A DNA stretch of 64,000 nucleotides, taken from positions 1 to 64,000 of the forward strand of contig JAJEBK010000024.1 in assembly GCA_022823945.1 (NCBI GenBank). The letters are read 5' to 3'. Each line of letters opens with the position of its first letter. Position 1 is the first letter of the stretch. Origin of the DNA: Anaerolineae bacterium. Its GTDB lineage: Bacteria > Chloroflexota > Anaerolineae > Aggregatilineales > Phototrophicaceae. The notes under the pieces were generated by a model that ran no database searches, was not told where the DNA came from, and saw nothing but the letters and a program-made list of their open reading frames with translations. Shown one piece after another: positions 50,717-60,345 of this stretch. Both the position numbers and the translations under genes were made by a program.

Positions 50717-51526
50717 ATGCAAGTTCTGCGAACAGTCCCTGATTTTGCCAGATCTTTCTTGACCTTCCGAATTGATTGGAATTTGAAACCAAGCCTCACC
50801 TCTTCTCACAAGCCGCCATTTACGCTCAACAACGCCCGCATTCAGATCGAGTCCAGCTGCAAAATCCGCGACCGTGTCAGCGGCCAGGCGCAGACCTTTG
50901 TGCTGGGCGCAGCGTGCAAGACCGAGTATGTCGGCGTCGACCGCAATATGTGGACAGAGCCCAACGCCGATTTTTGTATGGTGTTGTCGGCGGAATCTTT
51001 TCTCATTCTGAAAAGTTGGGACCGCAACAACAAAGGCGTCCTGCGCTATCCCGCATCACTGGGCGAGCAGCCCGAGCGCCAGTCCGGTCTGGTCAGCGAT
51101 ACCTACGAGCGCGTCTCCATCCATTTGCAGCGGTGCAGCGGGCAGCGATTGGAAAGCGCGCAAGCGATCATCCGGGCGACTCTGGCGAACGAGCTGCTGG
51201 TCGGGCGTTGCGCCTTTGCCTTGCACGACCGTTATGACATCGAGATGGACTTCCCCATCAAGACGATGAACGCCAACGAACGCGAGTGGATCTACCAGGT
51301 CGACACCGGTCCAATATTGTTCCCAGACATGAGCGCGGATTGTCAGAATTGGATCGACAGCTTTCATTTGGCTTATGTGGCATTTAACCGAGCCGACTGG
51401 GCTGAGTTCATCTTGCAGACGGCGACGCCGCTGAGCGATTCTATCTCTGTGAATCATTATTCGCGCATCGTGCAAATGAATACGCAGAATTCGATCTTCC
51501 GGGCGTGCTATGACCATCGTGACTGA
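50717..51526 (+). CDS. Unknown protein in the GntR/ABC operon
   Basis: 269 residues, no family recognised. No signal peptide or membrane helix. The central part looks beta-rich (ARIQIESSCKIRDRVSGQAQ, FVLGAACKTEYVGVDRNMWT, FCMVLSAESFLILKSWDRNN), then a helical part and an end rich in aromatic residues (WIDSFHLAYVAFNRADWAEF). The N-terminal 30 residues may not be translated; the start is unclear. It lies between the importer and a DAO-type oxidoreductase on the same strand, so it probably belongs to the same pathway. Confidence 0.65.
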   Translation: MQVLRTVPDFARSFLTFRIDWNLKPSLTSSHKPPFTLNNARIQIESSCKIRDRVSGQAQTFVLGAACKTEYVGVDRNMWTEPNADFCMVLSAESFLILKSWDRNNKGVLRYPASLGEQPERQSGLVSDTYERVSIHLQRCSGQRLESAQAIIRATLANELLVGRCAFALHDRYDIEMDFPIKTMNANEREWIYQVDTGPILFPDMSADCQNWIDSFHLAYVAFNRADWAEFILQTATPLSDSISVNHYSRIVQMNTQNSIFRACYDHRD

Positions 51527-51589
51527 TACAGCCCTGTGCAAATTCTGCGCATCGGAGAGCGCCGAAGCCGATACGAGGCTGGCAGTGGC

Positions 51590-52792
51590 ATGAACGCGCC
51601 AAGCATAATCATCGTAGGTGGCGGCGTTATCGGCCTGAGTAGCGCCTATCAATTGGCGCGGCGCGGCGTCACCCGCGTAACCCTGCTGGAAAAAGACGCG
51701 GTAGGCGCTGGAGCAAGCTCGCGGGCCGGCGGCATCATCACGGGACATCTCTGGAGCAAGACCGGCATTGAGGCGCGCAAAATTAGCCTGCGCCTCTACC
51801 AGGAGCTTTCCGAGCAGCTCCGTCCTTACGGCTATCAGTACCAGGCGGCGGGCTGCTTAAATCTGTTTTCGCCAGAAGAATGGCTTGAGCGAAAGAAATT
51901 GCTGCCGCTCTACCGCGAATGCAAGCTGCCTTACGAAATCCTGGACGCTGCTGAGATTCACAAGCGCTGGTCCTTGCTGACGCCCGCCGATGACATGACG
52001 GGCTTGTTCGATCCGCTCGGCGGCTACAGCGAACCGGATGACTATATCCCGGCGCTGGCTCAGCATTGTCGCGCGCTGGGCGTCGACATCCGTGAAGGGG
52101 CAACGGTTACAGAATTTGTCAAGGAGCGTGAACGGATCATTGGCCTCATCGCTGATGGAGAATTACTGGCAGCCGACCAGGTCATTTGCTGCGTGCACAG
52201 CTGGACCAATCGCCTGCTGGCGGAGGTCGGGGTGCAGCTGCCAATGAAGTCTTTTGTGCATCAACGTTACTTGACTGCGCCACTGGAGAAAACGCCCCCG
52301 TTGCCGGCGGTGAATGCCAATCCCTATGAAGTTTATCTGCGCCCCGCCAAAGACAATCGCATTCTGGTCGGAGGCGAAACTGCCGACCGTCCCGAGCAAG
52401 AGACGGCTGCGCTGGCATTTGACATGAACGAGCTGCGCGCGCCGAGAGGCTTCAGCAACAGCCTGCGCGGCAAGGTCCAATCGCTGATGCCCGCCATCGC
52501 GCAATATCCATTCCAGGAAGAACGGGTCGGGCTGATTGCTTTTAGCATGGATGGCGAACCAATCCTGGGGGTGGTGCCAGAAGCGCCGGGTCTCCTGGTG
52601 GGCACCGCCTTTCATTCGGGTGGTTTCGCCTACAATCCAGTCGCTGGCAAGCTGCTGGCGGACTTGGCGACCGAGGGAGAAACAGAACTGGATATCGTGG
52701 CTTTTTCGCCCGACCGCTTCAGTCCCACAGCGGCTGATGCGTATAGAAATACGAAGCTGCGCCAAAAACAGGCTTTTTCTCGCCGCCACTGA
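51590..52792 (+). CDS. FAD-dependent oxidoreductase (DAO / glycine oxidase-like)
   Basis: 400 residues from ATG 51590. FAD-binding IIIVGGGVIGLSSAYQLARR (about 5-24) with the acidic end of strand 2 in LLEKDAVGAGASSRAGG. The C-terminal half has the DAO fold (PAKDNRILVGGETADRPEQE, PILGVVPEAPGLLVGTAFHS). Such enzymes oxidise amines such as glycine, sarcosine, D-amino acids or dimethylglycine. Its partner genes, a D-threonine-aldolase-like enzyme and an aldo/keto reductase, would fit processing of a hydroxy-amino compound; this link is inference. Confidence 0.88.
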   Translation: MNAPSIIIVGGGVIGLSSAYQLARRGVTRVTLLEKDAVGAGASSRAGGIITGHLWSKTGIEARKISLRLYQELSEQLRPYGYQYQAAGCLNLFSPEEWLERKKLLPLYRECKLPYEILDAAEIHKRWSLLTPADDMTGLFDPLGGYSEPDDYIPALAQHCRALGVDIREGATVTEFVKERERIIGLIADGELLAADQVICCVHSWTNRLLAEVGVQLPMKSFVHQRYLTAPLEKTPPLPAVNANPYEVYLRPAKDNRILVGGETADRPEQETAALAFDMNELRAPRGFSNSLRGKVQSLMPAIAQYPFQEERVGLIAFSMDGEPILGVVPEAPGLLVGTAFHSGGFAYNPVAGKLLADLATEGETELDIVAFSPDRFSPTAADAYRNTKLRQKQAFSRRH

Positions 52793-52807
52793 CAGGGAGT
52801 TTTTTCG

Positions 52808-53761
52808 ATGCGATATCGCCAGCTGGGGAATACGGATTTGCGCGTCTCGGAGCTGTCGCTGGGCACTGTTGCGCTGGGCATGCCCTATGGTCTGGACGCG
52901 GGGGGCGCAAACGGAGCAGCGCCACCGCCTGACAGCGAGTCGGTCGCGCTGATTCACCATGCCATCGACCAGGGCGTCAACTTTTTTGATACGGCGCGCG
53001 CATACGGTCGCAGCGAAGAATTGCTGGGCAAAGCGCTGCGGGGTCGTCGACAGTCGGTACTGGTGGCGACGAAAGTATCTTGCCTCGGTGAAGACGGAGC
53101 CGCCTTGCCCCGCCTCGACATGGCGGAACAAATGACGCGGTCCTTGCACACCAGCTTGCGTTTGCTCCGCACAGATTATGTCGATCTGTTGCTTTTGCAC
53201 AGCGCCTCCCCCGAACTGCTCGAAAACAGCGATGCCGTCGCCCTGCTTAAGGATTTTCAAGCGCAGGGCAAAGCGCGCGCTATCGGTGCCTCGACCTATG
53301 GAATAGCGGCGCCGCGCAGCGCCATCGCGCAGAAGATAGATGCGCTGCAAGTCGCCTACAACATACTCGACCAGCGGCTGGCGACTGCGCTCTTTCCCTA
53401 TGCCGAAGCTGCGGGTACGGGCATTATTGTGCGGTCGGTCTTCCTCAAGGGCGTCCTAAGCCCACGGGCAGACTACCTGCCGAAACATCTCGCGGCGCTA
53501 CAAGATCATTCGCGCGCTGTCCAACAGGCAGCCGCCACGCTTTCGCCGCCACGAACGCGAGAAGCGGCCGCTCTGCAATTCGTCCTGGCGCATCAGTCGA
53601 TCGCGACCGCATTGGTCGGCGTCCGCGACTTCGCCGAGCTGAAAACAAGCCTGGAAGCAGCGCGCGCGCCCCGCTGGAACGATGCGATTGCCGAGCGCTT
53701 TCGACGGCTGCGCTGTGATCAAACCGACTTGCTGGACCCGAGCGCATGGGGACTGCCATAA
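52808..53761 (+). CDS. Aldo/keto reductase
   Basis: 317-residue NAD(P)H oxidoreductase with the full catalytic tetrad: Asp61 in FFDTARAYG, Tyr66, Lys89 in VATKVS and His131 in LLLLHSAS. The N-terminus MRYRQLGNTDLRVSELSLGT and LLGKALRGRR are typical of the Tas/YghZ-like group. CAGGGAG precedes the ATG. It probably reduces a keto sugar or aldehyde made in the pathway. It lies directly between the DAO-type and D-threonine-aldolase-like genes. Confidence 0.92.
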   Translation: MRYRQLGNTDLRVSELSLGTVALGMPYGLDAGGANGAAPPPDSESVALIHHAIDQGVNFFDTARAYGRSEELLGKALRGRRQSVLVATKVSCLGEDGAALPRLDMAEQMTRSLHTSLRLLRTDYVDLLLLHSASPELLENSDAVALLKDFQAQGKARAIGASTYGIAAPRSAIAQKIDALQVAYNILDQRLATALFPYAEAAGTGIIVRSVFLKGVLSPRADYLPKHLAALQDHSRAVQQAAATLSPPRTREAAALQFVLAHQSIATALVGVRDFAELKTSLEAARAPRWNDAIAERFRRLRCDQTDLLDPSAWGLP

Positions 53762-53808
53762 ATGGTGATGAAGCGAGCAAATTCCGTGACAGTAGCAGGA
53801 GCAACTGT

Positions 53809-54879
53809 ATGAGTGAAACGGGAAGAATGGTGGGCGATCTGGATACGCCGGCGCTTTGGGTAGACCTGGATATCCTGGAGCGAAATATCGCGGAATTGGC
53901 ACAGCACTTCAGATCGGCAGGAGTACAATGGCGTCCCCATATCAAAGGGATTCGCGTGCCGGCCATCGCGCAGAAAGCCATAGACGCGGGTGCCATTGGC
54001 GTAACTTGCGCCACAATCCGCGAAGCCGAATTGATGGCAGCGAGCGGTATAAAAGATTTATTGATTGCCAATGAAATCGTGGGCGAACGCAAGATTTCGC
54101 GGCTGGCCCAGCTCCGTCGCCGGGCGGATGTCAAGGTGATCGTCGACAATGCAGACAACGTCCGCGACCTGCGCGCTGCCGCGGACGAACAGGATCTGTG
54201 CTTCGGCATCTTGATTGATATCAACACGGGCATGAACCGCACCGGTCTGACGCCGGGACCTGCGGCCGTCGAGTTGGCGAAAGCGATCGACGAGAGTGAA
54301 GGGCTGCGCTTCTGCGGGCTGATGAGTTGGGAAGGGCACACGCTGGCGATCGCCAACCCCGAGGAGCGCGCCAGGGCTACCGCCGGCGCCATCAAACAAC
54401 TGCTGGCGATGGCCAATGACTGTCGCGCGGCCGGGCTGGAAGTCGCTATCGTGAGTGGCGGTGGCAGCGGCACCTACAAGACGACGCCTTTCATGGCAGG
54501 CATGACGGAGATTCAAGCCGGCGGCGCTGTCTTCTGCGATGTCATTTATCAAAGTTGGGGCGTCGAAACCACACCTTGCCTTTTCGTCAAGACCATTGTC
54601 AGCAGCAGACCCGCGCCCGACCGCATTGTTATCGATGCTGGTTTCAAGACCTTGCCGGTCTGGCACGCACAGCCCAGAGGCATCAACCTGGAAGCGGTCA
54701 AGAGCCATGTTACATCGGCGGAGCACGGCATCCTCTCGCTCGAGCGAGCCAACGAGCGCGTCAAGGTGGGCGATTTGCTAGACTTTGTTGTCGGTTATAC
54801 AGATAGCACGATCATCTTGCACCGCAAGCTGTACGGAATCCGCCAGGGCAGAGTTGAAGTCGTGTGGGATGTGCTGTAG
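53809..54879 (+). CDS. Alanine racemase-fold PLP enzyme (D-threonine aldolase-like)
   Basis: 356 residues from ATG 53809 (AGGAG upstream); a longer frame starts inside the previous gene. Fold type III N-terminal barrel: DLDTPALWVDLDILERNIAE, then RPHIKGIRVPAI with the PLP lysine (about residue 45), and GVTCATIREAELMAASGIKD. The C-terminal domain has TSAEHGILSL and YTDSTIILHRKLYGI. D-threonine aldolases split beta-hydroxy-D-amino acids to glycine and an aldehyde; racemases and dehydratases share the fold. The usual R-P-H-x-K-T reads RPHIKG here. Confidence 0.82.
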   Translation: MSETGRMVGDLDTPALWVDLDILERNIAELAQHFRSAGVQWRPHIKGIRVPAIAQKAIDAGAIGVTCATIREAELMAASGIKDLLIANEIVGERKISRLAQLRRRADVKVIVDNADNVRDLRAAADEQDLCFGILIDINTGMNRTGLTPGPAAVELAKAIDESEGLRFCGLMSWEGHTLAIANPEERARATAGAIKQLLAMANDCRAAGLEVAIVSGGGSGTYKTTPFMAGMTEIQAGGAVFCDVIYQSWGVETTPCLFVKTIVSSRPAPDRIVIDAGFKTLPVWHAQPRGINLEAVKSHVTSAEHGILSLERANERVKVGDLLDFVVGYTDSTIILHRKLYGIRQGRVEVVWDVL

Positions 54880-54924
54880 AAGGGCAGAACCCGGCGCAGC
54901 GACAGAACCGATGGAGGTTCTATC

Positions 54925-57096
54925 ATGACATTTCCCCCCAACTACACCGAACGAGTGTATGCCGGAGTCCTCGGCAAGATCATCGCCGTCTATCTGGGCC
55001 GCCCGATTGAAGGCTGGTCGTATGAGATGATCACCGAGCGCTTTGGCGAGATCAATTATTATGTGCATGAGGCGCTTGATGTGCCGCTCATCGTGACCGA
55101 TGACGATCTCAGTGGGACCTTTACTTTCGTGCGCGCCATGCCGGACTATGGCAACAGCCTGGATCTATCGCCGGCGCAAATCGGCCAGACCTGGCTCAAT
55201 TACATCGTCGAAGGCAAGACCATTTTGTGGTGGGGCGGGATCGGCGATGTAACAGAACATACCGCCTATCTTCGGCTGAAGAACGGCATCCAGCCTCCCC
55301 AAAGCGGCTCGATTGAACTCAACGGCGCCATCATGGCTGAGCAGATTGGCTCGCAGATTTTCATCGATAGCTGGGGCATGATCGCGCCCGGCGATCCCGA
55401 ACTCGCGGCTGATCTGGCGCGGCGGGCGGCTTGCGTCAGCCACGACGGCGAAGCCATCTATGGCGCGCAGGTGGTTGCCGCCTTGGTCGCCCAAGCCTTT
55501 GTCGAAAAAGACATCAATACATTGATCGGCGCCGCCGTGTCCTTGATCCCCGCCGATTCAATCACCTGCCGGATGATTCAGCATGTGCGCGACTGGCACG
55601 CCCGGCAGCCAGACTGGCGGGAGACGCTGGCGCAGATCGACAATGAATATAGCCGTGAACATTTTCCCGGCAATTGCCATATCGTGCCCAACCATGCCCG
55701 GATTATCCTTGCCCTGCTCTATGGCGATGATGATTTTCAAAAAACGATGATGGTCGTGAATACCTCTGGTTTTGACACGGACTGCAACTCCGGCAATGTT
55801 GGCTCTATCATGGGAATTAAAAATGGCTTGGCTGGGCTCGACGCGGGACCCGACTGGCGCGGTCCCGTGGCAGACCGCTTGTATCTGCCGACGGCGGATG
55901 GTGGCAGCAGCATCAGCGATGCAGTTAGCGAAACCTACAAACTGGTCAATATCGGGCGGGGAATGCAGGGATTGGAGCCGCTTCGCCCGAAAAACGGGGC
56001 GCGCTATCATTTCAGCCTGGATGGGTCCGTACAGGGTTTTGAGTCAGAAGCCGAGCCCGAATCAAAGAATGCGGCGATCATCGAAAATGCGCCTGGACAG
56101 GGCAAAGACGGCGGCCGCTCGTTGGCGATTCGCTTTCGGCGGCTGGCGACGGGGCGCATTGCCCGAGTGGCCACGATCACCTTTATCCCCTCGAAGCAAA
56201 TTGCCGATTATTTTGACGAGCGCGGTTATCGCTTGCTGGCGTCGCCGACTTTGTATCCCGGGCAGTTGGTCCGCGCAAGCCTCGTGGCTGATGCAGCGAA
56301 TGCCGATGCAGTGACGCTGCGACTCTACGCACGACATTACAACGAGGATGATGCGCTGGAGATCATCGGCAGCGAGTTCATACAAGTTGCTCCTGGCGAA
56401 GAAACCAGGCTGTCGTGGCGCGTACCAGAGACCGGCAATCAACCCATTGCCTGCATCGGAGTCGAGATACGGGCTGAGAATGGTGCCAGCGGCTCCATCT
56501 ACCTGGATTGGCTCACTTGGGACGGCGCTCCCAACATGCAGCTCAACCGACCCGCTATCAGTCAAGCGGGGCAAGAAAAACGCAAGCGACCAAAATTCTG
56601 GAAGAAGGCTTGGATTTATGCGCTGGATTCCAGCGAACGTTTCGATTCCTGGGACTATTGGCCACAAGCCTACCGGCTGATCCAGAATGAAGGCCGAGGG
56701 CTGCTGATCCAAGGGACGCGCGACTGGACCAACTATCAATTTGCCGCCACAGCCAGACCGCGTGTCTGTGAACTCGGGGGCATCGCTGTTCGTGTACAGG
56801 GGCTGCAACGGTACTATGCGCTGTTGCTCGATCAAGAAAAGGCGCGCATCGTTCGCGTTTTGGACGGCGAAACGATCCTGGCGCAAACCGACACGGGCTG
56901 GTCTGTAGAAAAAGACTACGAGCTCAAATTGACAGTCGAAGGCAACAGGTTGACCGCCTATGTCAATGGCGAGCACCTGCTGACAACACAAGATACAGAC
57001 CGTGCTTTGACCGGCGGTGGGATTGCGCTCATCGCGCAAGCAGGTCTCATTTTTTTTGACGATGTTTCCGTCAAGCCAGCCCGAGCAATGTCATAG
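54925..57096 (+). CDS. ADP-ribosylglycohydrolase-fold protein with C-terminal sugar-binding-like modules
   Basis: 723 residues. The N-terminal ~340 are an ADP-ribosylglycohydrolase fold: ERVYAGVLGKIIAVYLGRPI, VTDDDLSGTFTF (metal site) and TSGFDTDCNSGNVGSIMGIK (second metal site). Residues ~360-540 form a beta-rich module (YHFSLDGSVQGFESEAEPES, YPGQLVRASLVADAANADAV), and ~570-720 a concanavalin/LamG-like module (FDSWDYWPQAYRLIQNEGRG, FFDDVSVKPARA). The absence of a signal peptide suggests cytosolic action. The combination suggests a glycosidase-type role on an imported glycoside. GGAGG precedes the ATG. Its end overlaps the convergent GH32 gene by six bases. Confidence 0.82.
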   Translation: MTFPPNYTERVYAGVLGKIIAVYLGRPIEGWSYEMITERFGEINYYVHEALDVPLIVTDDDLSGTFTFVRAMPDYGNSLDLSPAQIGQTWLNYIVEGKTILWWGGIGDVTEHTAYLRLKNGIQPPQSGSIELNGAIMAEQIGSQIFIDSWGMIAPGDPELAADLARRAACVSHDGEAIYGAQVVAALVAQAFVEKDINTLIGAAVSLIPADSITCRMIQHVRDWHARQPDWRETLAQIDNEYSREHFPGNCHIVPNHARIILALLYGDDDFQKTMMVVNTSGFDTDCNSGNVGSIMGIKNGLAGLDAGPDWRGPVADRLYLPTADGGSSISDAVSETYKLVNIGRGMQGLEPLRPKNGARYHFSLDGSVQGFESEAEPESKNAAIIENAPGQGKDGGRSLAIRFRRLATGRIARVATITFIPSKQIADYFDERGYRLLASPTLYPGQLVRASLVADAANADAVTLRLYARHYNEDDALEIIGSEFIQVAPGEETRLSWRVPETGNQPIACIGVEIRAENGASGSIYLDWLTWDGAPNMQLNRPAISQAGQEKRKRPKFWKKAWIYALDSSERFDSWDYWPQAYRLIQNEGRGLLIQGTRDWTNYQFAATARPRVCELGGIAVRVQGLQRYYALLLDQEKARIVRVLDGETILAQTDTGWSVEKDYELKLTVEGNRLTAYVNGEHLLTTQDTDRALTGGGIALIAQAGLIFFDDVSVKPARAMS

Positions 57097-58527
57097 ATTC
57101 CAGATAGAGCGCATTTGCCAGACGGACAGGGTAGTGACCTGGCCATTCCCGAACAAGCGCAGGCCCCGGCTGTCGGAGCGCGTCGGGTAGATGCGGCTGC
57201 AAATGCTTGTCCGACCATTGGCGATAATCTCCAAAACCGAGCCGTCAAGCAAGATGCGCAGCTGCAAACATTCATTGGGCGCGAGTTCGTGCGGCGCTTC
57301 GTTGGCAAAGGTTTCCAATCCCTGTCCCAGGCTCGATCGCTCGCGGTTCACGCGCAGGAGTTTTGTCTCTGGATTGAAGCTGACGCGCGTTTCTTCGCTG
57401 CCATCGGGTAAACAGGCGAGCGCCAGACCCACTGTGCCTTGCGGATTGAATTCCACTTCTATGTCCAGCGCCAAGCCTTGGATCGCGAGATGATGGTCAT
57501 CCCCAGTCAGCCGGATATCGCTGAACTGCGCGCGCGGACCACGAAGTCGAGCAAGCTCCGGCACGGGTGTCATGTGCAGCTGTCCATCGCGCAGGCTCAA
57601 TTCGCGAGGGATAGAATGGCAGCCGGCCCAGCCAGCGGCGACATGCGCTTCTTCGCTGCGGCCCTCGCGCAGCCATCCCCAGAGCAAGCGGCGGCCCCGC
57701 GCGTCTTCCATCGTAAAGGGCGCGTAAAAATAGGCGTGGTCCAAGATTCCGCTGGTCTCTGGCACAAATTGCTGATCGGCATAGTCGCCAATGAAATAGA
57801 AAACAGTAAAGGGTATTCTGCGGCCCTTGCCAGCCACGATCAGCACCCACTTGTCCCCCAGCGGGAAGAAGCTGGGGCATTCCCAGACGCAGCCATCTTT
57901 CGCATAGTTGCCAGTTAAAAGAGGGTGCAAGAATTCCCACTCGTACAGGTCGGACGAACGATATAGGAAAACCGAACCGCCAACCGATTGAATGCGCGAA
58001 GCCAGCAACATATACCAGGTATCGCCTTCGCGCCATATCATCGGGTCGCGCAAATCATAGGACTGGTTCGATATAGCCGGTATTTCGCTCAAGATCGGGT
58101 TGCCGCTGTGCTTCTTCCAACTGAGCAAATCATCCTGGCTGGTGGCGATGCACTGCGATTGCTGACCATAGCCTTGGGGACCAACGCCAGTATAAACAGC
58201 CGTCGGCACTCCATCTTTGTTCACCACACAGCCAGACCAGCAGCCAGTTGCATCGGGTCCGCCGGGGCTTGGGGAAAGCGCGACGGGCAGATCCTGCCAG
58301 TGAACCGCATCTTCGCTCACGGCATGTCCCCAATAGGCGAGGCCAAAGCGGGGGCTTTCGGGATGATATTGGTAAAAGAGGTGAAACTTTCCGTCCCAGT
58401 GAATCACGCCGTTGGGGTCGTTCATCCAGCTATCGGGCGCAATAAAATGAAAAGTTGGCCGATGGAAATCGTCCGCCAGGCTGCGGCGTTGCTCGGCAAA
58501 TTCAGGATTGCTTGCAGCCACTACCAT
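57091..58527 (-). CDS. Beta-fructosidase / sucrose-6-phosphate hydrolase-like enzyme (GH32)
   Basis: 478-residue cytosolic hydrolase with a five-blade propeller (about 1-330) and a C-terminal beta-sandwich. Active-site motifs: WMNDPNG with nucleophile Asp37, RDP (160-162) for the transition-state-stabilising Asp161, and WECPSFF with the acid/base Glu216. Other GH32 marks are HLFYQYHPESP and WGHAVSEDAVHW. It releases fructose from sucrose, fructan oligomers or their phosphates. No PTS is linked; instead an ABC importer follows on the same strand, so unphosphorylated sucrose or fructo-oligosaccharides are likely substrates. Confidence 0.94.
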   Translation of the reverse strand: MVVAASNPEFAEQRRSLADDFHRPTFHFIAPDSWMNDPNGVIHWDGKFHLFYQYHPESPRFGLAYWGHAVSEDAVHWQDLPVALSPSPGGPDATGCWSGCVVNKDGVPTAVYTGVGPQGYGQQSQCIATSQDDLLSWKKHSGNPILSEIPAISNQSYDLRDPMIWREGDTWYMLLASRIQSVGGSVFLYRSSDLYEWEFLHPLLTGNYAKDGCVWECPSFFPLGDKWVLIVAGKGRRIPFTVFYFIGDYADQQFVPETSGILDHAYFYAPFTMEDARGRRLLWGWLREGRSEEAHVAAGWAGCHSIPRELSLRDGQLHMTPVPELARLRGPRAQFSDIRLTGDDHHLAIQGLALDIEVEFNPQGTVGLALACLPDGSEETRVSFNPETKLLRVNRERSSLGQGLETFANEAPHELAPNECLQLRILLDGSVLEIIANGRTSICSRIYPTRSDSRGLRLFGNGQVTTLSVWQMRSIWNL

Positions 58528-58537
58528 GCCACGCTCC

Positions 58538-59449
58538 TTACCCTTTTAAGCCCACAGAGGCGATGCCGCCGATGAGCTGCTCTTGCGCGAAGAAGAAAAC
58601 CAGGACAGGCGGAATCATCATTACCAGGTTGGCCGCCATTAGCAGATTTGTGTTGGGGCTATAGCGAGTGGCGAAGTTGGCCAAGCCGATTGCGATGGTA
58701 AACTGATCCGTGTTGTTCAGATAAATGAGCGGTCCCAGCAAATCGCCCCAGGAGCTGAGGAACATGAAGACCACCACCACCGCCAGCACAGGCCGGCACA
58801 AAGGCAAAATGATGAATCGAAAGATGCCAAAATATCCGCAGCCATCAATCTTGGCGGCTTCATCCAAATCCCGGGGGAAGGTGCGCATATATTGACGAAT
58901 CAAAAAGATGAAGAATGCGTTGCCTGCAAATGACGGCACAATCAAAGGCAAATAGGTCCCGTACCAGCCGAGCTCAAGAAAGAGCAAAAACTGTGGAATC
59001 ATCTGTGATTGCCAGGGAATGAGCATGGTGATGATCAAGACATTGAACAGAAAGCCGCTGCCGCGGAAGCGCAATCGGGCGAATGCGTAAGCCACCAGGG
59101 TGCAGGAGAAAATCGTGCCGACGACATTGCCGCCAAAAATAAACAGGGTGTTCAAGGTAAAGCGCAGGAAAGGGCGTACGGGATTCAACAAGGCGTTTTC
59201 GAAGTTGCGCCATTCGAAGTGCTCGGTGGGAAACCAGTGCGGTGGAATGTTATAGAAGGGAACATTGTCCGGCTTGAGCGCCGCGGTCAACATCCAGGAA
59301 ACCGGCAGCAACACAAAGCCGCACAAGGCGATGAGAATCAGATAGAGCGCCAGCAAGCGCAGGAATTTGCGCGTCCGCGGGATGATGTCATCGTGCAGCC
59401 GCCGCCCGGGTGACATGTGAGATCGATGGAAAGCTGGATTGCTTTGCAA
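58538..59449 (-). CDS. Sugar-type ABC transporter permease (MalG-like), fructoside importer
   Basis: 303 residues. A basic N-terminus, then six membrane helices (first at about 30-52), the loop FPRDLDEAAKIDGCGYFGIF and the C-terminus EQLIGGIASVGLKG. It lies between the GH32 gene and the second permease, two bases from the latter. It probably imports the beta-fructoside hydrolysed by the GH32 enzyme. Confidence 0.92.
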   Translation of the reverse strand: MQSNPAFHRSHMSPGRRLHDDIIPRTRKFLRLLALYLILIALCGFVLLPVSWMLTAALKPDNVPFYNIPPHWFPTEHFEWRNFENALLNPVRPFLRFTLNTLFIFGGNVVGTIFSCTLVAYAFARLRFRGSGFLFNVLIITMLIPWQSQMIPQFLLFLELGWYGTYLPLIVPSFAGNAFFIFLIRQYMRTFPRDLDEAAKIDGCGYFGIFRFIILPLCRPVLAVVVVFMFLSSWGDLLGPLIYLNNTDQFTIAIGLANFATRYSPNTNLLMAANLVMMIPPVLVFFFAQEQLIGGIASVGLKG

Positions 59450-59451
59450 AA

Positions 59452-60345
59452 TTAAGATTTACCTTCTTCGCTCTCGTAGTACACCCAGCGTTCAGAAGTG
59501 CGAAATGTGATCAAAATGACAATAGTCGCAATGAGCACCAATACCCATGACAGCGCCGAGGCATACCCAAAGCGACCGTTTTGGAAACCTTCTTCATATA
59601 CATTGAGCAGGTAGAATTGGAGCGCGCTTGCCCGTGTCCCGCCTCTTCCAGCCAGGACATAAGCCACATCAAAAACCTGGAAAGCGCCGACCAGCCCTGT
59701 AATCAGTTGGAAAAAGATGCTTGGCGTCAGCAAAGGCAGCGTCACGAAGCGGAATTTTTGTGAGGATTTGGCGCCGTCAATCGTTGCCGCTTCATAGAGG
59801 TGGGGCGGGATATTCTGTAATCCAGCCAAGTAGATGATCACGCCGCCGCCAACCCCCCAGATACCCATCAAAATAACCGCCGGGATCGCCCAGTCGCGGC
59901 TGGCCAGCCAGCGGGGCGGCTGCACAACGCCAACCGTCGTCAAGACCTGATTGACCACGCCGACATCGGGATTCAGCAGAATTGACCACAAGACGGCGAC
60001 TGCTGTGCCAGCGATTACGGAGGGCATGAACAGCACCGTGCGGAAAAAGTACATGCCGCGGATTCGCTGATTAAGCAGCAAGGCGAGCGAGAGACTCACC
60101 ACCGTATAAACGGGCAGCGACAAGATGACGAAGCGAAATGTCACCCGCAGCGAGTTGTAAAAGTCGCGGTCGGAGAACATCTTCTCATAATTCTTCAACC
60201 CGACCCACTTCGGTGGCGTGAGCAGGTTCCAGTCCGTCATGCTGATGAACAAAGAGGCGATGATCGGACCGATGATGAAGACAACCAAGCCGATAAGCCA
60301 GGGCAGCAGGAAGAGATAAGCCGCGCGTTCTTCGCGCTTTTCCAT
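59452..60345 (-). CDS. Sugar-type ABC transporter permease (MalF-like), fructoside importer
   Basis: 297 residues from ATG 60345 (GGGG just upstream); an in-frame ATG at 60408 adds a basic stretch without a ribosome-binding site. Six membrane helices (first AYLFLLPWLIGLVVFIIGPI), and the ATPase loop IPPHLYEAATIDGAKSSQKF. Partner of the MalG-like permease; the binding protein is encoded just upstream. Confidence 0.9.
   Translation of the reverse strand: MEKREERAAYLFLLPWLIGLVVFIIGPIIASLFISMTDWNLLTPPKWVGLKNYEKMFSDRDFYNSLRVTFRFVILSLPVYTVVSLSLALLLNQRIRGMYFFRTVLFMPSVIAGTAVAVLWSILLNPDVGVVNQVLTTVGVVQPPRWLASRDWAIPAVILMGIWGVGGGVIIYLAGLQNIPPHLYEAATIDGAKSSQKFRFVTLPLLTPSIFFQLITGLVGAFQVFDVAYVLAGRGGTRASALQFYLLNVYEEGFQNGRFGYASALSWVLVLIATIVILITFRTSERWVYYESEEGKS

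Noticed and set aside
52163..53350. Long open frame (395 residues) on the minus strand
   Set aside because: Antisense to the DAO-type and aldo/keto reductase genes, which have full catalytic motifs; no ribosome-binding site or family match.
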